A stretch of 64,000 nucleotides of DNA from Aquabacter sp040049275. GTDB lineage: Bacteria; Pseudomonadota; Alphaproteobacteria; Rhizobiales; Xanthobacteraceae. The notes beneath the pieces were generated by a model. It was not told the origin of the DNA and did no database searches. It was given only the letters and a program-made list of their open reading frames with translations. Position numbers and translations under genes: made by a program. Every line of letters starts with the position of its first letter. Position 1 is the stretch's first letter. This document shows positions 1 through 7,841 of this stretch, one piece after another. The stretch spans positions 434,001 to 498,000 of the forward strand of contig NZ_JBDZDT010000003.1 in NCBI RefSeq assembly GCF_040049275.1. The letters are read 5' to 3'.

Positions 1-1
1 G

Positions 2-736
2 GCCGCGCGCCTCAACTGGCCGTGCGTGCGCATCAACCTCGACAGCCACATCAGCCGCATCGACCTCATCGGCAAGGACGCCATCGTCGTGAAGAACGGC
101 GTGCAGGTCACGGAATTCCGTGACGGCATCCTGCCCTGGGCGCTCCAGAACAACATCGCCCTCGTGTTCGACGAATATGATGCCGGCCGCCCGGACGTGA
201 TGTTCGTGATCCAGCGCGTGCTGGAAGTCTCCGGCCGCCTGACCCTTCTGGACCAGAACCGGGTCATCCGCCCCCACCCGGCCTTCCGCCTGTTCTCCAC
301 CGCCAACACGGTGGGCCTCGGCGACACCACGGGCCTCTATCACGGCACCCAGCAGATCAATCAGGGCCAGATGGACCGCTGGTCCATCGTCACCACCCTG
401 AACTACCTCGCCCACGACAAGGAAGTGGACATCATCCTGTCCAAGGCGAAGCACTACCGCACGCCGGAAGGCCGCGACACGGTGAATCGCATGGTGCGCC
501 TCGCCGACCTCACCCGGAACGCCTTCATCAATGGCGACCTCTCCACGGTGATGAGCCCGCGCACGGTCATCACCTGGGCCGAGAATGCCGACATCTTCAA
601 GGATCTCGGCTTCGCGCTCCGCGTCACCTTCCTCAACAAGTGCGACGAGCTGGAGCGCACCCTGGTGGCGGAATTCTACCAGCGCTGCTTCGGCCAGGAG
701 CTGGCTGAAAGCTCGGTCAACGTCGCGCTCACCTGA
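2..736 (+). CDS. cobS: Cobaltochelatase subunit CobS (5' truncated)
   Basis: AAA+ ATPase subunit of the aerobic CobNST cobaltochelatase, which inserts Co(II) into hydrogenobyrinic acid a,c-diamide during cobalamin synthesis. The open frame runs from base 2 off the left edge, so the start and the Walker A loop are outside the window; roughly 90 N-terminal residues are missing relative to the usual ~330. What remains shows a Walker B-like LVFDEYD, a sensor-1 type FSTANT followed by VGLGDTTG, and the family's C-terminal half with a cluster of acidic and aromatic residues. It is followed by cobT after a 67-nt gap on the same strand, the normal cobST order. The N-terminus offered by an internal GTG (base 26) is an artefact of the window edge. 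Confidence 0.95.
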   Translation, partial: AARLNWPCVRINLDSHISRIDLIGKDAIVVKNGVQVTEFRDGILPWALQNNIALVFDEYDAGRPDVMFVIQRVLEVSGRLTLLDQNRVIRPHPAFRLFSTANTVGLGDTTGLYHGTQQINQGQMDRWSIVTTLNYLAHDKEVDIILSKAKHYRTPEGRDTVNRMVRLADLTRNAFINGDLSTVMSPRTVITWAENADIFKDLGFALRVTFLNKCDELERTLVAEFYQRCFGQELAESSVNVALT

Positions 737-803
737 GCGCGACCCTCCCCAGGCAGCCTCCTGAAGGAGGCTGTTGCGGACATTTCAAGACTGCGGTTCA
801 GCC

Positions 804-2708
804 ATGGCGCCCCCGTCCAATAAGGTCGCGAAGACCACGCCGAAGGAAGCCCCCGTCGAGCCCTTCAAGAGGGCCGTCGCGAGCTGCTTCAAGGCCATTG
901 CCGGCGTGTCCGAGTTCGAGGTGACGTTCGCCTCCGAGCGCCCCTCGCTCGGGCCGGACCGCGTGCGCCTGCCCGAGCCGCCGCGCCGCTTCAGCCAGCA
1001 GGATGCCGCCATCCTGCGCGGCCATGCGGATTCGCTCGCTCTGCGCCTCGCTTGCCACGACCCGTCCGTCCACCGCCGCATGCTGCCCACGGGCGACGTC
1101 GCCCGCGCGGTGTTCGAGGCGGTGGAGCAGGCGCGGGTGGAGGCGCTCGGGGCCAACCGCATGGTGGGCGTCCAGCGCAACCTCACCGCCATGCTGTCCG
1201 ACCGCTACCATCGCGGCCCTTATGCTGATATCACCGACCGCGCCGACGCGCCCATCGAGGACGCCATCGCGCTGATGGTGCGCGAGCGCCTCACCGGCCA
1301 GGCCCCGCCGCCGGACGCCCGCAAGATCGTCGATTTGTGGCGCGACTTCATCGAGAGCCGCGCCGAAGGCGACCTCGCCCGCCTCGCCGAGACCCTGGAA
1401 GACCAGAAGGCGTTCGGCCAGATCACCCGCGACCTCCTCTCCTCCCTCGAAATGGGCGAGGAATCCACCACGGAGAGCGACGAGGAGAGCGATCAGGACG
1501 ACAAGACCAACGGCCGCGACGAGCAGGCGGGCGAGGAAGGCGAGAACCGCGAGGACGAGAGCCAGCAGGGCGCGACCGAGGTGGAGGCCGAGCTTTCCCA
1601 GGAAGAGCTGCCCGAGAGCGCTGTCGAGAGCGAGGCGGGCCCGCCTGCCGACATGCCCGACGATTCAGAGATGGGCGACAGCGACGAGGCCTCAGAGCCC
1701 TGGCAGCCGCGCACCCCACCGGGCGGCGACAAGAGCGGCCCGGAATACCACGCCTTCACCGAGAAGTTCGACGAGGAGGTGCACGCCGAGGAGCTGTGCG
1801 ACGCCGAGGAGCTGGCCCGCCTGCGCTCCTATCTGGACAAGCAGCTCTCCCACCTCCAGGGCGTGGTCTCGCGCCTCGCCAACCGGCTCCAGCGGCGCCT
1901 TTTGGCGCAGCAGAACCGCGCCTGGGAGTTCGATCTGGAAGAGGGCGTGCTCGACCCCGCGCGCCTCTCCCGCGTGGTTACCGACCCCACCGCCGCGCTC
2001 TCCTTCAAGCGCGAGCGAGACACCGAGTTCCGCGACACGGTGGTGACGCTGCTCATCGACAATTCCGGCTCCATGCGCGGCCGGCCCATCACGGTGGCCG
2101 CCACCTGCGCGGATATTTTGGCCCGCACACTGGAGCGCTGCGGCGTGAAGGTGGAGGTGCTGGGCTTCACCACCCGCGCCTGGAAGGGCGGGCAATCCCG
2201 CGAGGCGTGGCTCGCCGCCGGCAAGCCCGCGAGCCCCGGGCGCCTCAACGATCTGCGCCACATCGTGTACAAGTCCGCCGACGCCCCCTGGCGCCGCGCC
2301 CGGCGCAATCTCGGCCTGATGATGCGCGAGGGCCTCCTGAAGGAGAATATCGACGGCGAGGCGCTGGACTGGGCGCACAAGCGCCTGCTCGGCCGCCCCG
2401 AGGCGCGCAAGATCCTCATGATGATCTCCGACGGCGCGCCGGTGGACGATTCCACTCTCTCAGTGAATGCCGGCAATTATCTCGAGCGTCACCTGCGCCA
2501 CATCATTGGGCAGATCGAGGACCGCTCGCCGGTGGAGCTGATCGCTATCGGCATCGGCCATGACGTGACGCGCTATTATCGCCGCGCCGTGACCATCGTG
2601 GATGCGGAGGAGCTGGGCGGCGTCATGACCGAGAAGCTGGCCGAACTGTTCTCCGAGGCTCCCCCCGCCCCGCAGCCGGCCCGCGCCGGCGGCCGGCGCC
2701 TGCACTGA
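804..2708 (+). CDS. cobT: Cobaltochelatase subunit CobT
   Basis: Second AAA-partner subunit of the CobNST cobaltochelatase; with CobS it forms the chaperone-like ring that drives cobalt insertion by CobN. The ATG at 804 gives 634 residues, the family's normal length; an in-frame TTG at 774 would add ten residues with no family support. Visible features: a helical N-terminal region, a strongly acidic low-complexity segment at about residues 217-300, then a von Willebrand A domain with the MIDAS motif DNSGS at 419-423 and an SDGAP strand later. cobN is not in the window. The next gene starts only 8 nt downstream, so it is probably co-transcribed. Confidence 0.95.
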   Translation: MAPPSNKVAKTTPKEAPVEPFKRAVASCFKAIAGVSEFEVTFASERPSLGPDRVRLPEPPRRFSQQDAAILRGHADSLALRLACHDPSVHRRMLPTGDVARAVFEAVEQARVEALGANRMVGVQRNLTAMLSDRYHRGPYADITDRADAPIEDAIALMVRERLTGQAPPPDARKIVDLWRDFIESRAEGDLARLAETLEDQKAFGQITRDLLSSLEMGEESTTESDEESDQDDKTNGRDEQAGEEGENREDESQQGATEVEAELSQEELPESAVESEAGPPADMPDDSEMGDSDEASEPWQPRTPPGGDKSGPEYHAFTEKFDEEVHAEELCDAEELARLRSYLDKQLSHLQGVVSRLANRLQRRLLAQQNRAWEFDLEEGVLDPARLSRVVTDPTAALSFKRERDTEFRDTVVTLLIDNSGSMRGRPITVAATCADILARTLERCGVKVEVLGFTTRAWKGGQSREAWLAAGKPASPGRLNDLRHIVYKSADAPWRRARRNLGLMMREGLLKENIDGEALDWAHKRLLGRPEARKILMMISDGAPVDDSTLSVNAGNYLERHLRHIIGQIEDRSPVELIAIGIGHDVTRYYRRAVTIVDAEELGGVMTEKLAELFSEAPPAPQPARAGGRRLH

Positions 2709-2716
2709 GCCGCATT

Positions 2717-3730
2717 ATGCGCCTCCTGCGCCCTGCCCTCGCGACACTGGCCGCCGCGGGGCTCGTGCTGGGGGCGCTCCACGCCTTCGCCAAGCCCGAG
2801 GCGCTGCCGGTCACACCCGTGCCGGTGGAGGTGACGGCAACGCCCATCGCCACCTTCCGCCCCTCCTCGCCGGATACGCGCTTCGGCCGGCTGGAGTTTC
2901 GCGGCGGCATCCGCCTGTCCTCGGACTTTCCCGGCTTTGGCGGCATTTCCGGCTTCGTGCTGGAGCCGGGCGGCAAGGGCTTCCTGGCGCTCACCGATGC
3001 CGGCCTGTTCCTGAAGGGCAATCTCGTCACCGAAGGCGACCGGCCGACCGGCCTCTCCGATGTCATGGCCGCCGCCATGCTGGACGAGAAGGGCCGCATC
3101 CAGGCGACGCGCGGCCGGGGCGATGCCGAGGCGCTGGCGGTGGCCCCCGACGCGGTCTACGTGACCTTCGAGGACATCAACGAGATCTGGTCCTATCCGG
3201 GACCGGACCCGCTGGGCAAGACGGGCGTGCCCGTGCCCGTGCCCGCTGGAGTGAAGCAGCTGCGCGACAATCTGGGCCTGGAGGCGCTGGTCTATGTGCC
3301 CGGCCCGCCCATGACGGGGGCGCTCATCGCGGTGGGCGAGCAGGGCGCCACCGAGACGGCGGACCTTCCCGGCTTCATTATCGGCGGCCCGCGCCCGGGC
3401 GCCTTCACCATCAAGAAGAGCAGCCGCTTCAGCGCCACCGATGCGGCCCTGGGGCCCAAGGGCGAACTGTTTCTCCTGGAGCGCCATTATGCGCCCACCA
3501 TGGGCGTCTCCATGCAGCTCCGCCGCTTCAAGCTGGCCGACGTGAAGCCCGGCGCCGTGCTGGAGGGCGAGGTGCTGGTCACCGCCGACATGGGCTATGA
3601 GATCGACAATATGGAAGGTCTCTCCGCGACGGTGAACGCCAAGGGCGAGACCATCCTGACGATGATCTCCGACGACAATTTCAACCCGCTCCAACGGACG
3701 ATCTTGCTGCGGTTCGCGCTGGTGGAGTGA
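2717..3730 (+). CDS. Secreted esterase-like activity of phytase family protein
   Basis: 337-residue protein that looks like the phytase-like esterase (PF13449-type) beta-propeller family. It has an N-terminal hydrophobic segment (residues 5-25, ending near AFA-K) that reads as a signal peptide, so a periplasmic location is likely. Family-like landmarks are the early FGGISGFVLE strand, LALTDAG, a central DAEALAV and the late NMEGLSA segment, all typical of these propellers. The substrate is unknown; family members are annotated by fold rather than by proven chemistry. It lies 8 nt after cobT and probably shares its transcript. A family Q hairpin follows the stop, facing the convergent cynS. 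Confidence 0.75.
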   Translation: MRLLRPALATLAAAGLVLGALHAFAKPEALPVTPVPVEVTATPIATFRPSSPDTRFGRLEFRGGIRLSSDFPGFGGISGFVLEPGGKGFLALTDAGLFLKGNLVTEGDRPTGLSDVMAAAMLDEKGRIQATRGRGDAEALAVAPDAVYVTFEDINEIWSYPGPDPLGKTGVPVPVPAGVKQLRDNLGLEALVYVPGPPMTGALIAVGEQGATETADLPGFIIGGPRPGAFTIKKSSRFSATDAALGPKGELFLLERHYAPTMGVSMQLRRFKLADVKPGAVLEGEVLVTADMGYEIDNMEGLSATVNAKGETILTMISDDNFNPLQRTILLRFALVE

Positions 3731-3756
3731 AGCTCTTCTCCCTTGCGATAGGCATC

Positions 3757-3872
3757 CCCTCTCCCGCTTGCGGGGGAGGGTTAGGGAGGGGGCCGGCCGC
3801 AGGCCGGAAGAGACTGGGATTTGGAGAGGTCGCGAGCCCCCTCCCCCACCCTCCCCCGCAAGCGGGAGAGGG
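3757..3872. repeat. Family Q inverted repeat (copy 1), likely bidirectional terminator
   Basis: Left arm CCCTCTCCCGCTTGCGG and right arm CCGCAAGCGGGAGAGGG are inverted copies about 70 nt apart. The middle contains GGCCGGCCGCAGGCCGG, itself palindromic. Each arm also carries a small hairpin (CCCGC-TT-GCGGG). It lies between the convergent esterase gene and cynS, where a two-way terminator would be expected. Confidence 0.85.
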
Positions 3873-3897
3873 AGTTACGTTGCACAGGCGGCTACCC

Positions 3898-4380
3898 TCA
3901 CCCTTCCTTGAACCCATATTCCGGCGTGCCCTGCTCGGCGCCGTAATATTTGTACGGCAGGAACTTGCCGGTGAAGGTCATCTTCACCCGGTCGCCCTTC
4001 GGGTTCTCCTGGCGCGAGATGTCGATGTCGAAGTCGATGGCGGACATGATGCCGTCGCCGAACTCCTCCTCGATCAGCGCCTTCCAAGCCGGGCCGTTCA
4101 CCATCACCATTTCGTAGAAGCGGTAGATGAGCGGGTCGGTGGGGGGCATGGGCATGCCGCGATAGGGCACCTCGTTGAGCATGCGCTCCTCTTCCTCGGA
4201 GAGGCCGAACAGCTCGGCGGCGGCTTTCGCCAGCGGCTTCACCAGCTTCATCTGGCCGAGCAGCGCCCCCACCACCAGGACCTCGGACATGCCGCCGATC
4301 TCTCCGGTGATGTATTTCCAGCTCCAGCCGTTCTTACGCTTGATGTCGAGAATCTTCTCGGTGAGATCTGCGCGCTTCAT
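3898..4380 (-). CDS. cynS: Cyanate hydratase (cyanase)
   Basis: Cytoplasmic decameric enzyme that converts cyanate and bicarbonate to ammonia and CO2 via carbamate. The length of 160 residues is near the usual 150-160. The catalytic triad known from the E. coli enzyme (Arg96, Glu99, Ser122) appears here as Arg87, Glu90 and Ser113, all shifted by nine, inside YRFYEMVMVNG and GIMSAIDF. The N-terminal half is the expected helix-turn-helix-like dimerisation domain. It is the last gene of the leftward cynABD-S operon, 27 nt after cynD. The nitrogen released would feed ammonium assimilation. No cytosolic carbonic anhydrase gene (cynT) accompanies it. Confidence 0.97.
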   Translation of the reverse strand: MKRADLTEKILDIKRKNGWSWKYITGEIGGMSEVLVVGALLGQMKLVKPLAKAAAELFGLSEEEERMLNEVPYRGMPMPPTDPLIYRFYEMVMVNGPAWKALIEEEFGDGIMSAIDFDIDISRQENPKGDRVKMTFTGKFLPYKYYGAEQGTPEYGFKEG

Positions 4381-4407
4381 GCGTCTCTCCTTCGGGTCGT
4401 TAAGAAA

Positions 4408-5295
4408 TCAGGCGGCGCGGGCGTCGCCGTCGGGGGAAGGGGTGGGCGCCGCAATGGGGCGCACCATCGGCGGGTGGCGGCGCTCATAGCCGGCCGGAAC
4501 GCTCGCCTTGAAGGTGCGCGAACGCTCAACCAGGAAGTCGATGAGATGGTTGCGCACGGCGTAGAAGTCCGGCTGCTTGTGGATGTCGAGCCGCCGCCGG
4601 TCGCGCGGCAGCGGGTTCTCCACGATCTCGGCCACCACGGCCTCGGGGCCGTTGGTCATGAGCACGATGCGGTCGGCGAGATAGATGGCCTCATCCACGT
4701 CGTGGGTGATCATGAAGACCGTCTGCTCGGTCTCGAGGCATATGCGCCGCACCTCGTCCTGCAACGTGCCGCGGGTCAGCGCGTCCAACGCCGAGAAGGG
4801 CTCGTCCATCAGTAGCATCTTGGGCTCTATGGACAGCGCACGGGCGATGCCGACGCGCTGCTTCATGCCCCCCGAAAGCTCCGCCGGATGCTTGTGCTCG
4901 GAGCCCTTCAGCCCCACCAGCTCCACGAACTTTTCCGCATGGGCGCGCACCTGCTCGCGGCTCCAGTCCGGGTGCCGGGAGGAGACCGCATAGGCCACGT
5001 TGCCGAGCACGGTGCGCCAGGGCAGCAAGGCATGGCTCTGGAAGATGACGGCGCGGTCGAGGGAGGGTCCCTCGATGGCCTTGCCGTCCACGGTCACCAC
5101 GCCCTCGTCCGGCGCATCGAGCCCGGCGAGGATGTTCAGCACCGTGGTCTTGCCGCAGCCGGAATGACCGATGATGCAGGCGAAGTCGCCCTTGTCCATG
5201 GAGAACCAGAGGTCCTCGAACACGGCGGTCGACTGCCCCCGGCCCTTGGAGAAGCGGCGGGCGATGCCCTCGATGGAAAGGTAGCGGGACGTCAT
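4408..5295 (-). CDS. cynD: Cyanate/nitrate-type ABC transporter ATP-binding protein
   Basis: ATPase of the uptake system encoded by this operon, of the NrtD/SsuB/TauB family. 295 residues. Walker A is GHSGCGKTT at residues 43-51, the signature LSGGMKQR and Walker B LLLMDEPFSALD follow in order, and the switch histidine is in MITHDVDEA. The C-terminal extension after the ATPase core (NHLIDFLVERSRTF) matches nitrate/cyanate-type subunits. Its start lies 4 nt after the permease stop, and cynS follows, so cyanate is the likely substrate. By sequence alone nitrate, bicarbonate or sulfonate would be possible; the operon context decides. Confidence 0.9.
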   Translation of the reverse strand: MTSRYLSIEGIARRFSKGRGQSTAVFEDLWFSMDKGDFACIIGHSGCGKTTVLNILAGLDAPDEGVVTVDGKAIEGPSLDRAVIFQSHALLPWRTVLGNVAYAVSSRHPDWSREQVRAHAEKFVELVGLKGSEHKHPAELSGGMKQRVGIARALSIEPKMLLMDEPFSALDALTRGTLQDEVRRICLETEQTVFMITHDVDEAIYLADRIVLMTNGPEAVVAEIVENPLPRDRRRLDIHKQPDFYAVRNHLIDFLVERSRTFKASVPAGYERRHPPMVRPIAAPTPSPDGDARAA

Positions 5296-5299
5296 CGCC

Positions 5300-6139
5300 T
5301 CACTCCGGATAGGTGACGAGGCGGGTGATGGTGGCGAGGATCTGGTCGAGCAGCATGCCCACCACGCCGATGGCCAGGATCGAGACGATCACGTTTGTAA
5401 TGGAGAGGTTGTTCCACTCGTTCCAAACGAAGTAGCCAATGCCCGTGCCGCCCACGAGCATCTCGGCGGCGACGATCACCAGCCAGGCGATGCCGATGGA
5501 GATGCGCATGCCGGTGAGGATGGTGGGCGCCGCCGCCGGCAGGATCACGGTGAAGGCGCGGCGGAACGTGCCCACCTCAAGCGTGCGGGCCACATTCAGC
5601 CATTCCTTGCGCACGCCGGCCACGCCGAAGGCGGTGTTGATCAGCATCGGCCAGAGCGAGCAGATGAAGATCACGAAGATGGAGGAAAGTTGGCTGTCCT
5701 TGATGGTGTAGAGGGCCAGCGGCATCCAGGCCAAAGGCGAGATGGGTTTCAGCACCTGGATGAAGGGATCGAGCGCCCGGTTCATCAAAGGCGACATGCC
5801 GATGAGGAAGCCCAGCGGGATCGCCACCAGAGCCGCCAGCCCATAGCCCACCAGCACGCGGGCGATGGAATAAGCGAGCTGGATGCCGAGGCCCTTGTCG
5901 TTCGGCCCCTTGTCATAGAAGGGGTTGGAAAGGTGCTTCCATAGCGTCTCGCCCACCGCGAGCGGGCCCGGCATGGCCGAGCCGCCCTGGGTCGCGGTGA
6001 TCCCCATGAGCTTGGCATATTCCGGATCCATGCCGCTCGCCTTGGTCCCGCCCTGCACGGCGAAATGCCAGGCGAGGAGGAAGCAGGCGAGCAGCAGCAC
6101 CGAGACGATGAGCGCCCGAAGGCGCATGGACCCGAGCAT
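5300..6139 (-). CDS. cynB: Cyanate/nitrate-type ABC transporter permease
   Basis: 279-residue inner-membrane permease of the NrtB/SsuC/TauC type. About six hydrophobic segments can be seen, starting with an N-terminal anchor (residues 5-25). The binding-protein-dependent transport motif (EAA-like loop) lies around RTLEVGTFRRAFTVILPAA, where the ATPase would dock. A loop of about 60 residues after the first segment is probably periplasmic. It is sandwiched between binding protein and ATPase genes with 4-5 nt gaps, so translation is probably coupled. Confidence 0.9.
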   Translation of the reverse strand: MLGSMRLRALIVSVLLLACFLLAWHFAVQGGTKASGMDPEYAKLMGITATQGGSAMPGPLAVGETLWKHLSNPFYDKGPNDKGLGIQLAYSIARVLVGYGLAALVAIPLGFLIGMSPLMNRALDPFIQVLKPISPLAWMPLALYTIKDSQLSSIFVIFICSLWPMLINTAFGVAGVRKEWLNVARTLEVGTFRRAFTVILPAAAPTILTGMRISIGIAWLVIVAAEMLVGGTGIGYFVWNEWNNLSITNVIVSILAIGVVGMLLDQILATITRLVTYPE

Positions 6140-6144
6140 GCCCG

Positions 6145-7503
6145 TCAGCTCCGCTTGATGGCGAAGCTCGCCACATAGTCCTCGGGCTTGGCCGGATCGA
6201 ACGGCTTGCCCATGACGACGATGGTCTTCGACGTGGACGGCGCCGGATAGCCCAGCTCCTTCAGGAGGTTGAGGGCATTGGTTTCGAGATAGACCTTCTT
6301 GGCGATGCCGGCATAGTCGATGTCGCCCTTCACCTGCCCCCAGCGCTTCATCTGGGTCAGGATCCAGATGGCGAAGGCATTGTAGGGGAAGGGGTCGAAG
6401 GCGATGCGGTTGGGGTCCTTCTTGATCTCGCCCAGGCCGTCCGCATAGGTGCCGGTGAGGATCTGCTCCAAAACGACGGGCGGCTGGTTGAGATAATTGG
6501 CCGGGGCGATGGCCTCGGCGATCGCCTTGCGGTTCCCCGGCTTCTGGGCATAGCCAGTGGCGTCGATGATGGCTTTCGTCACCGCATGGAAGGTGTTGGG
6601 CATGGAGGTGACGAACTCCTGGCTGGCCGCGAAGGCGCAGCAGGGGTGCCCGTCCCAGATCTGCTTGGAGAGGATGTGGATGAAGCCCACCCCGTCATAG
6701 ACCGCGCGCTGGTTGAACGGGTCCGGCCCAAGAAACCCGTCAATATTGTCCGCGCGCAGGTTCGCCACCATTTCCGGCGGCGGCACGGCGCGGATCTGCA
6801 CGTCCGTGTCGGGGTCGAGGCCGGCTTCCGCGAGATAGTAGCGGAGCAGGTAATTGTGCATGGAATAGTCGAACGGGACGGCGAACTTGAAGCCCTTCCA
6901 GTCCTTCGGATCGCGCTTGTCCTTATGCTTCATGGCCAAGGTGATGGCCTGCCCGTTGAGGTTCTCCACCGCCGGCATGGTGTAGGGCGTCGCCGTCGAG
7001 CCGACCCCCATGGAGATGGCGAGCGGCATGGGCGCCAGCATGTGGGCGGCGTCGTATTCCTTGTTCAGGGTCTTGTCGCGGATCACCGCCCAGCCGGCGG
7101 TCTTGATGACTTCGACGTTGAGCCCATAGGTGGAATAGAAGCCCATGGGGTGCGCCATGATGATGGGGGTGGCGCAGGTGATGGGGATGAAGCCGATCTT
7201 CAGGTCCTTCTTCTCCAGCGCCCCCGTCCCTTGCGCGAAGGCTTCCGTCGCCTTGCCGAGCGGCAGGAACTGGGAGATGGCCGCGAGCGCGGTGGAGGCG
7301 CCCACCGTCTTCAGGAAGGCCCGCCGCTCCATGGCGTTCGGAATCACTGCCTGGAGGACGCTGGCCTCGACGGCGGACGCATAAAGCCGCTCCTCGCTAT
7401 CGCCGCCGATGGACAGGTCATGCGCCTCCTGGGAAGCGTGCCGGCCGCAGGAGCAGCGGGAAGAGAAGAAGCGGGAACGCCGGAAGGGATCGAAGCTCGC
7501 CAT
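6145..7503 (-). CDS. cynA: Cyanate/nitrate-type ABC transporter substrate-binding protein (Tat-type signal)
   Basis: 452-residue periplasmic binding protein of the NrtA/CmpA/CynA family. The chosen ATG at 7503 has GAGGCGG just upstream. An unusually long leader precedes the signal: residues 1-57 include the Cys/His cluster RCSCGRHASQEAH (16-28). A twin-arginine motif, ERRAFLKTVG (59-68), then a hydrophobic stretch and AFA-Q (cut near 90) follow. The mature part shows the family's IGFIPITCATPIIMAHPMGFY opening in pieces and the DGFLGPDPFN and GHPCCAF segments. It is first in the operon, about 50 nt downstream of the inferred start of the sigma-54 promoter. A later start at Met58 would remove the leader but lacks a good ribosome site. 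Confidence 0.9.
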   Translation of the reverse strand: MASFDPFRRSRFFSSRCSCGRHASQEAHDLSIGGDSEERLYASAVEASVLQAVIPNAMERRAFLKTVGASTALAAISQFLPLGKATEAFAQGTGALEKKDLKIGFIPITCATPIIMAHPMGFYSTYGLNVEVIKTAGWAVIRDKTLNKEYDAAHMLAPMPLAISMGVGSTATPYTMPAVENLNGQAITLAMKHKDKRDPKDWKGFKFAVPFDYSMHNYLLRYYLAEAGLDPDTDVQIRAVPPPEMVANLRADNIDGFLGPDPFNQRAVYDGVGFIHILSKQIWDGHPCCAFAASQEFVTSMPNTFHAVTKAIIDATGYAQKPGNRKAIAEAIAPANYLNQPPVVLEQILTGTYADGLGEIKKDPNRIAFDPFPYNAFAIWILTQMKRWGQVKGDIDYAGIAKKVYLETNALNLLKELGYPAPSTSKTIVVMGKPFDPAKPEDYVASFAIKRS

Positions 7504-7564
7504 GAACCGCCTCGCTTGCGTTGGGCCTCTTGTGCGAGGCCTCGGGAAGGTCGGCTTCCTCTAC

Positions 7565-7579
7565 GCAAGGTGCGTGCCA
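7565..7579 (-). promoter_or_regulatory. Sigma-54 (-24/-12) promoter of the cyn operon
   Basis: Reading the minus strand, TGGCACGCACCTTGC matches the RpoN consensus TGGCACG-N4-TTGC exactly, with the required ten bases between the GG and GC doublets. Transcription would start near 7553, about 50 nt before the cynA ATG. The neighbouring divergent gene encodes a sigma-54 activator with GAFTGA, which fits. Confidence 0.9.
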
Positions 7580-7642
7580 GGGGAGGTTTGCGAGGCGGAT
7601 CAAGGGGCAGCGGAAGGGGATGGATTTACGGGATTTCGTGAA

Positions 7643-7683
7643 TTACGATATTTCGGGTTTCATTTACGAAAAATCGTTACGAA
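7643..7683. promoter_or_regulatory. Candidate upstream activating sequence for CynF
   Basis: An AT-rich island in otherwise GC-rich DNA. It holds TTACGATATTTCG (7643-7655) and, in opposite orientation, TAACGATTTTTCG (complement of 7667-7679), matching at 11 of 13 bases. A further TTACGA lies at 7677-7682. It is 90-130 bp upstream of the inferred start, the usual place for enhancer sites of sigma-54 activators. Binding by CynF is inference. Confidence 0.55.
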
Positions 7684-7716
7684 GAGATTGTCATGGCCGA
7701 CGGGGCACCGCGCACT

Positions 7717-7832
7717 CCCTCTCCCGCTTGCCGGGGAGGGCTGGGGAGGGGGCAGACGCAACCTCTCCAGAACCATAGCGTCCGGCCTTCGGCCGGCCCC
7801 CTCCCTAACCCTCCCCCGCAAGCGGGAGAGGG
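7717..7832. repeat. Family Q inverted repeat (copy 2), abutting cynF
   Basis: Full element with arms CCCTCTCCCGC and GCGGGAGAGGG and a palindromic CCGGCCTTCGGCCGG inside. Its right arm ends 9 nt before the GTG start of cynF, so GGGAGAGGG doubles as that gene's Shine-Dalgarno sequence. One base change in the left arm (TTGCCGGG for TTGCGGG). Confidence 0.85.
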
Positions 7833-7841
7833 AATTTCCGC

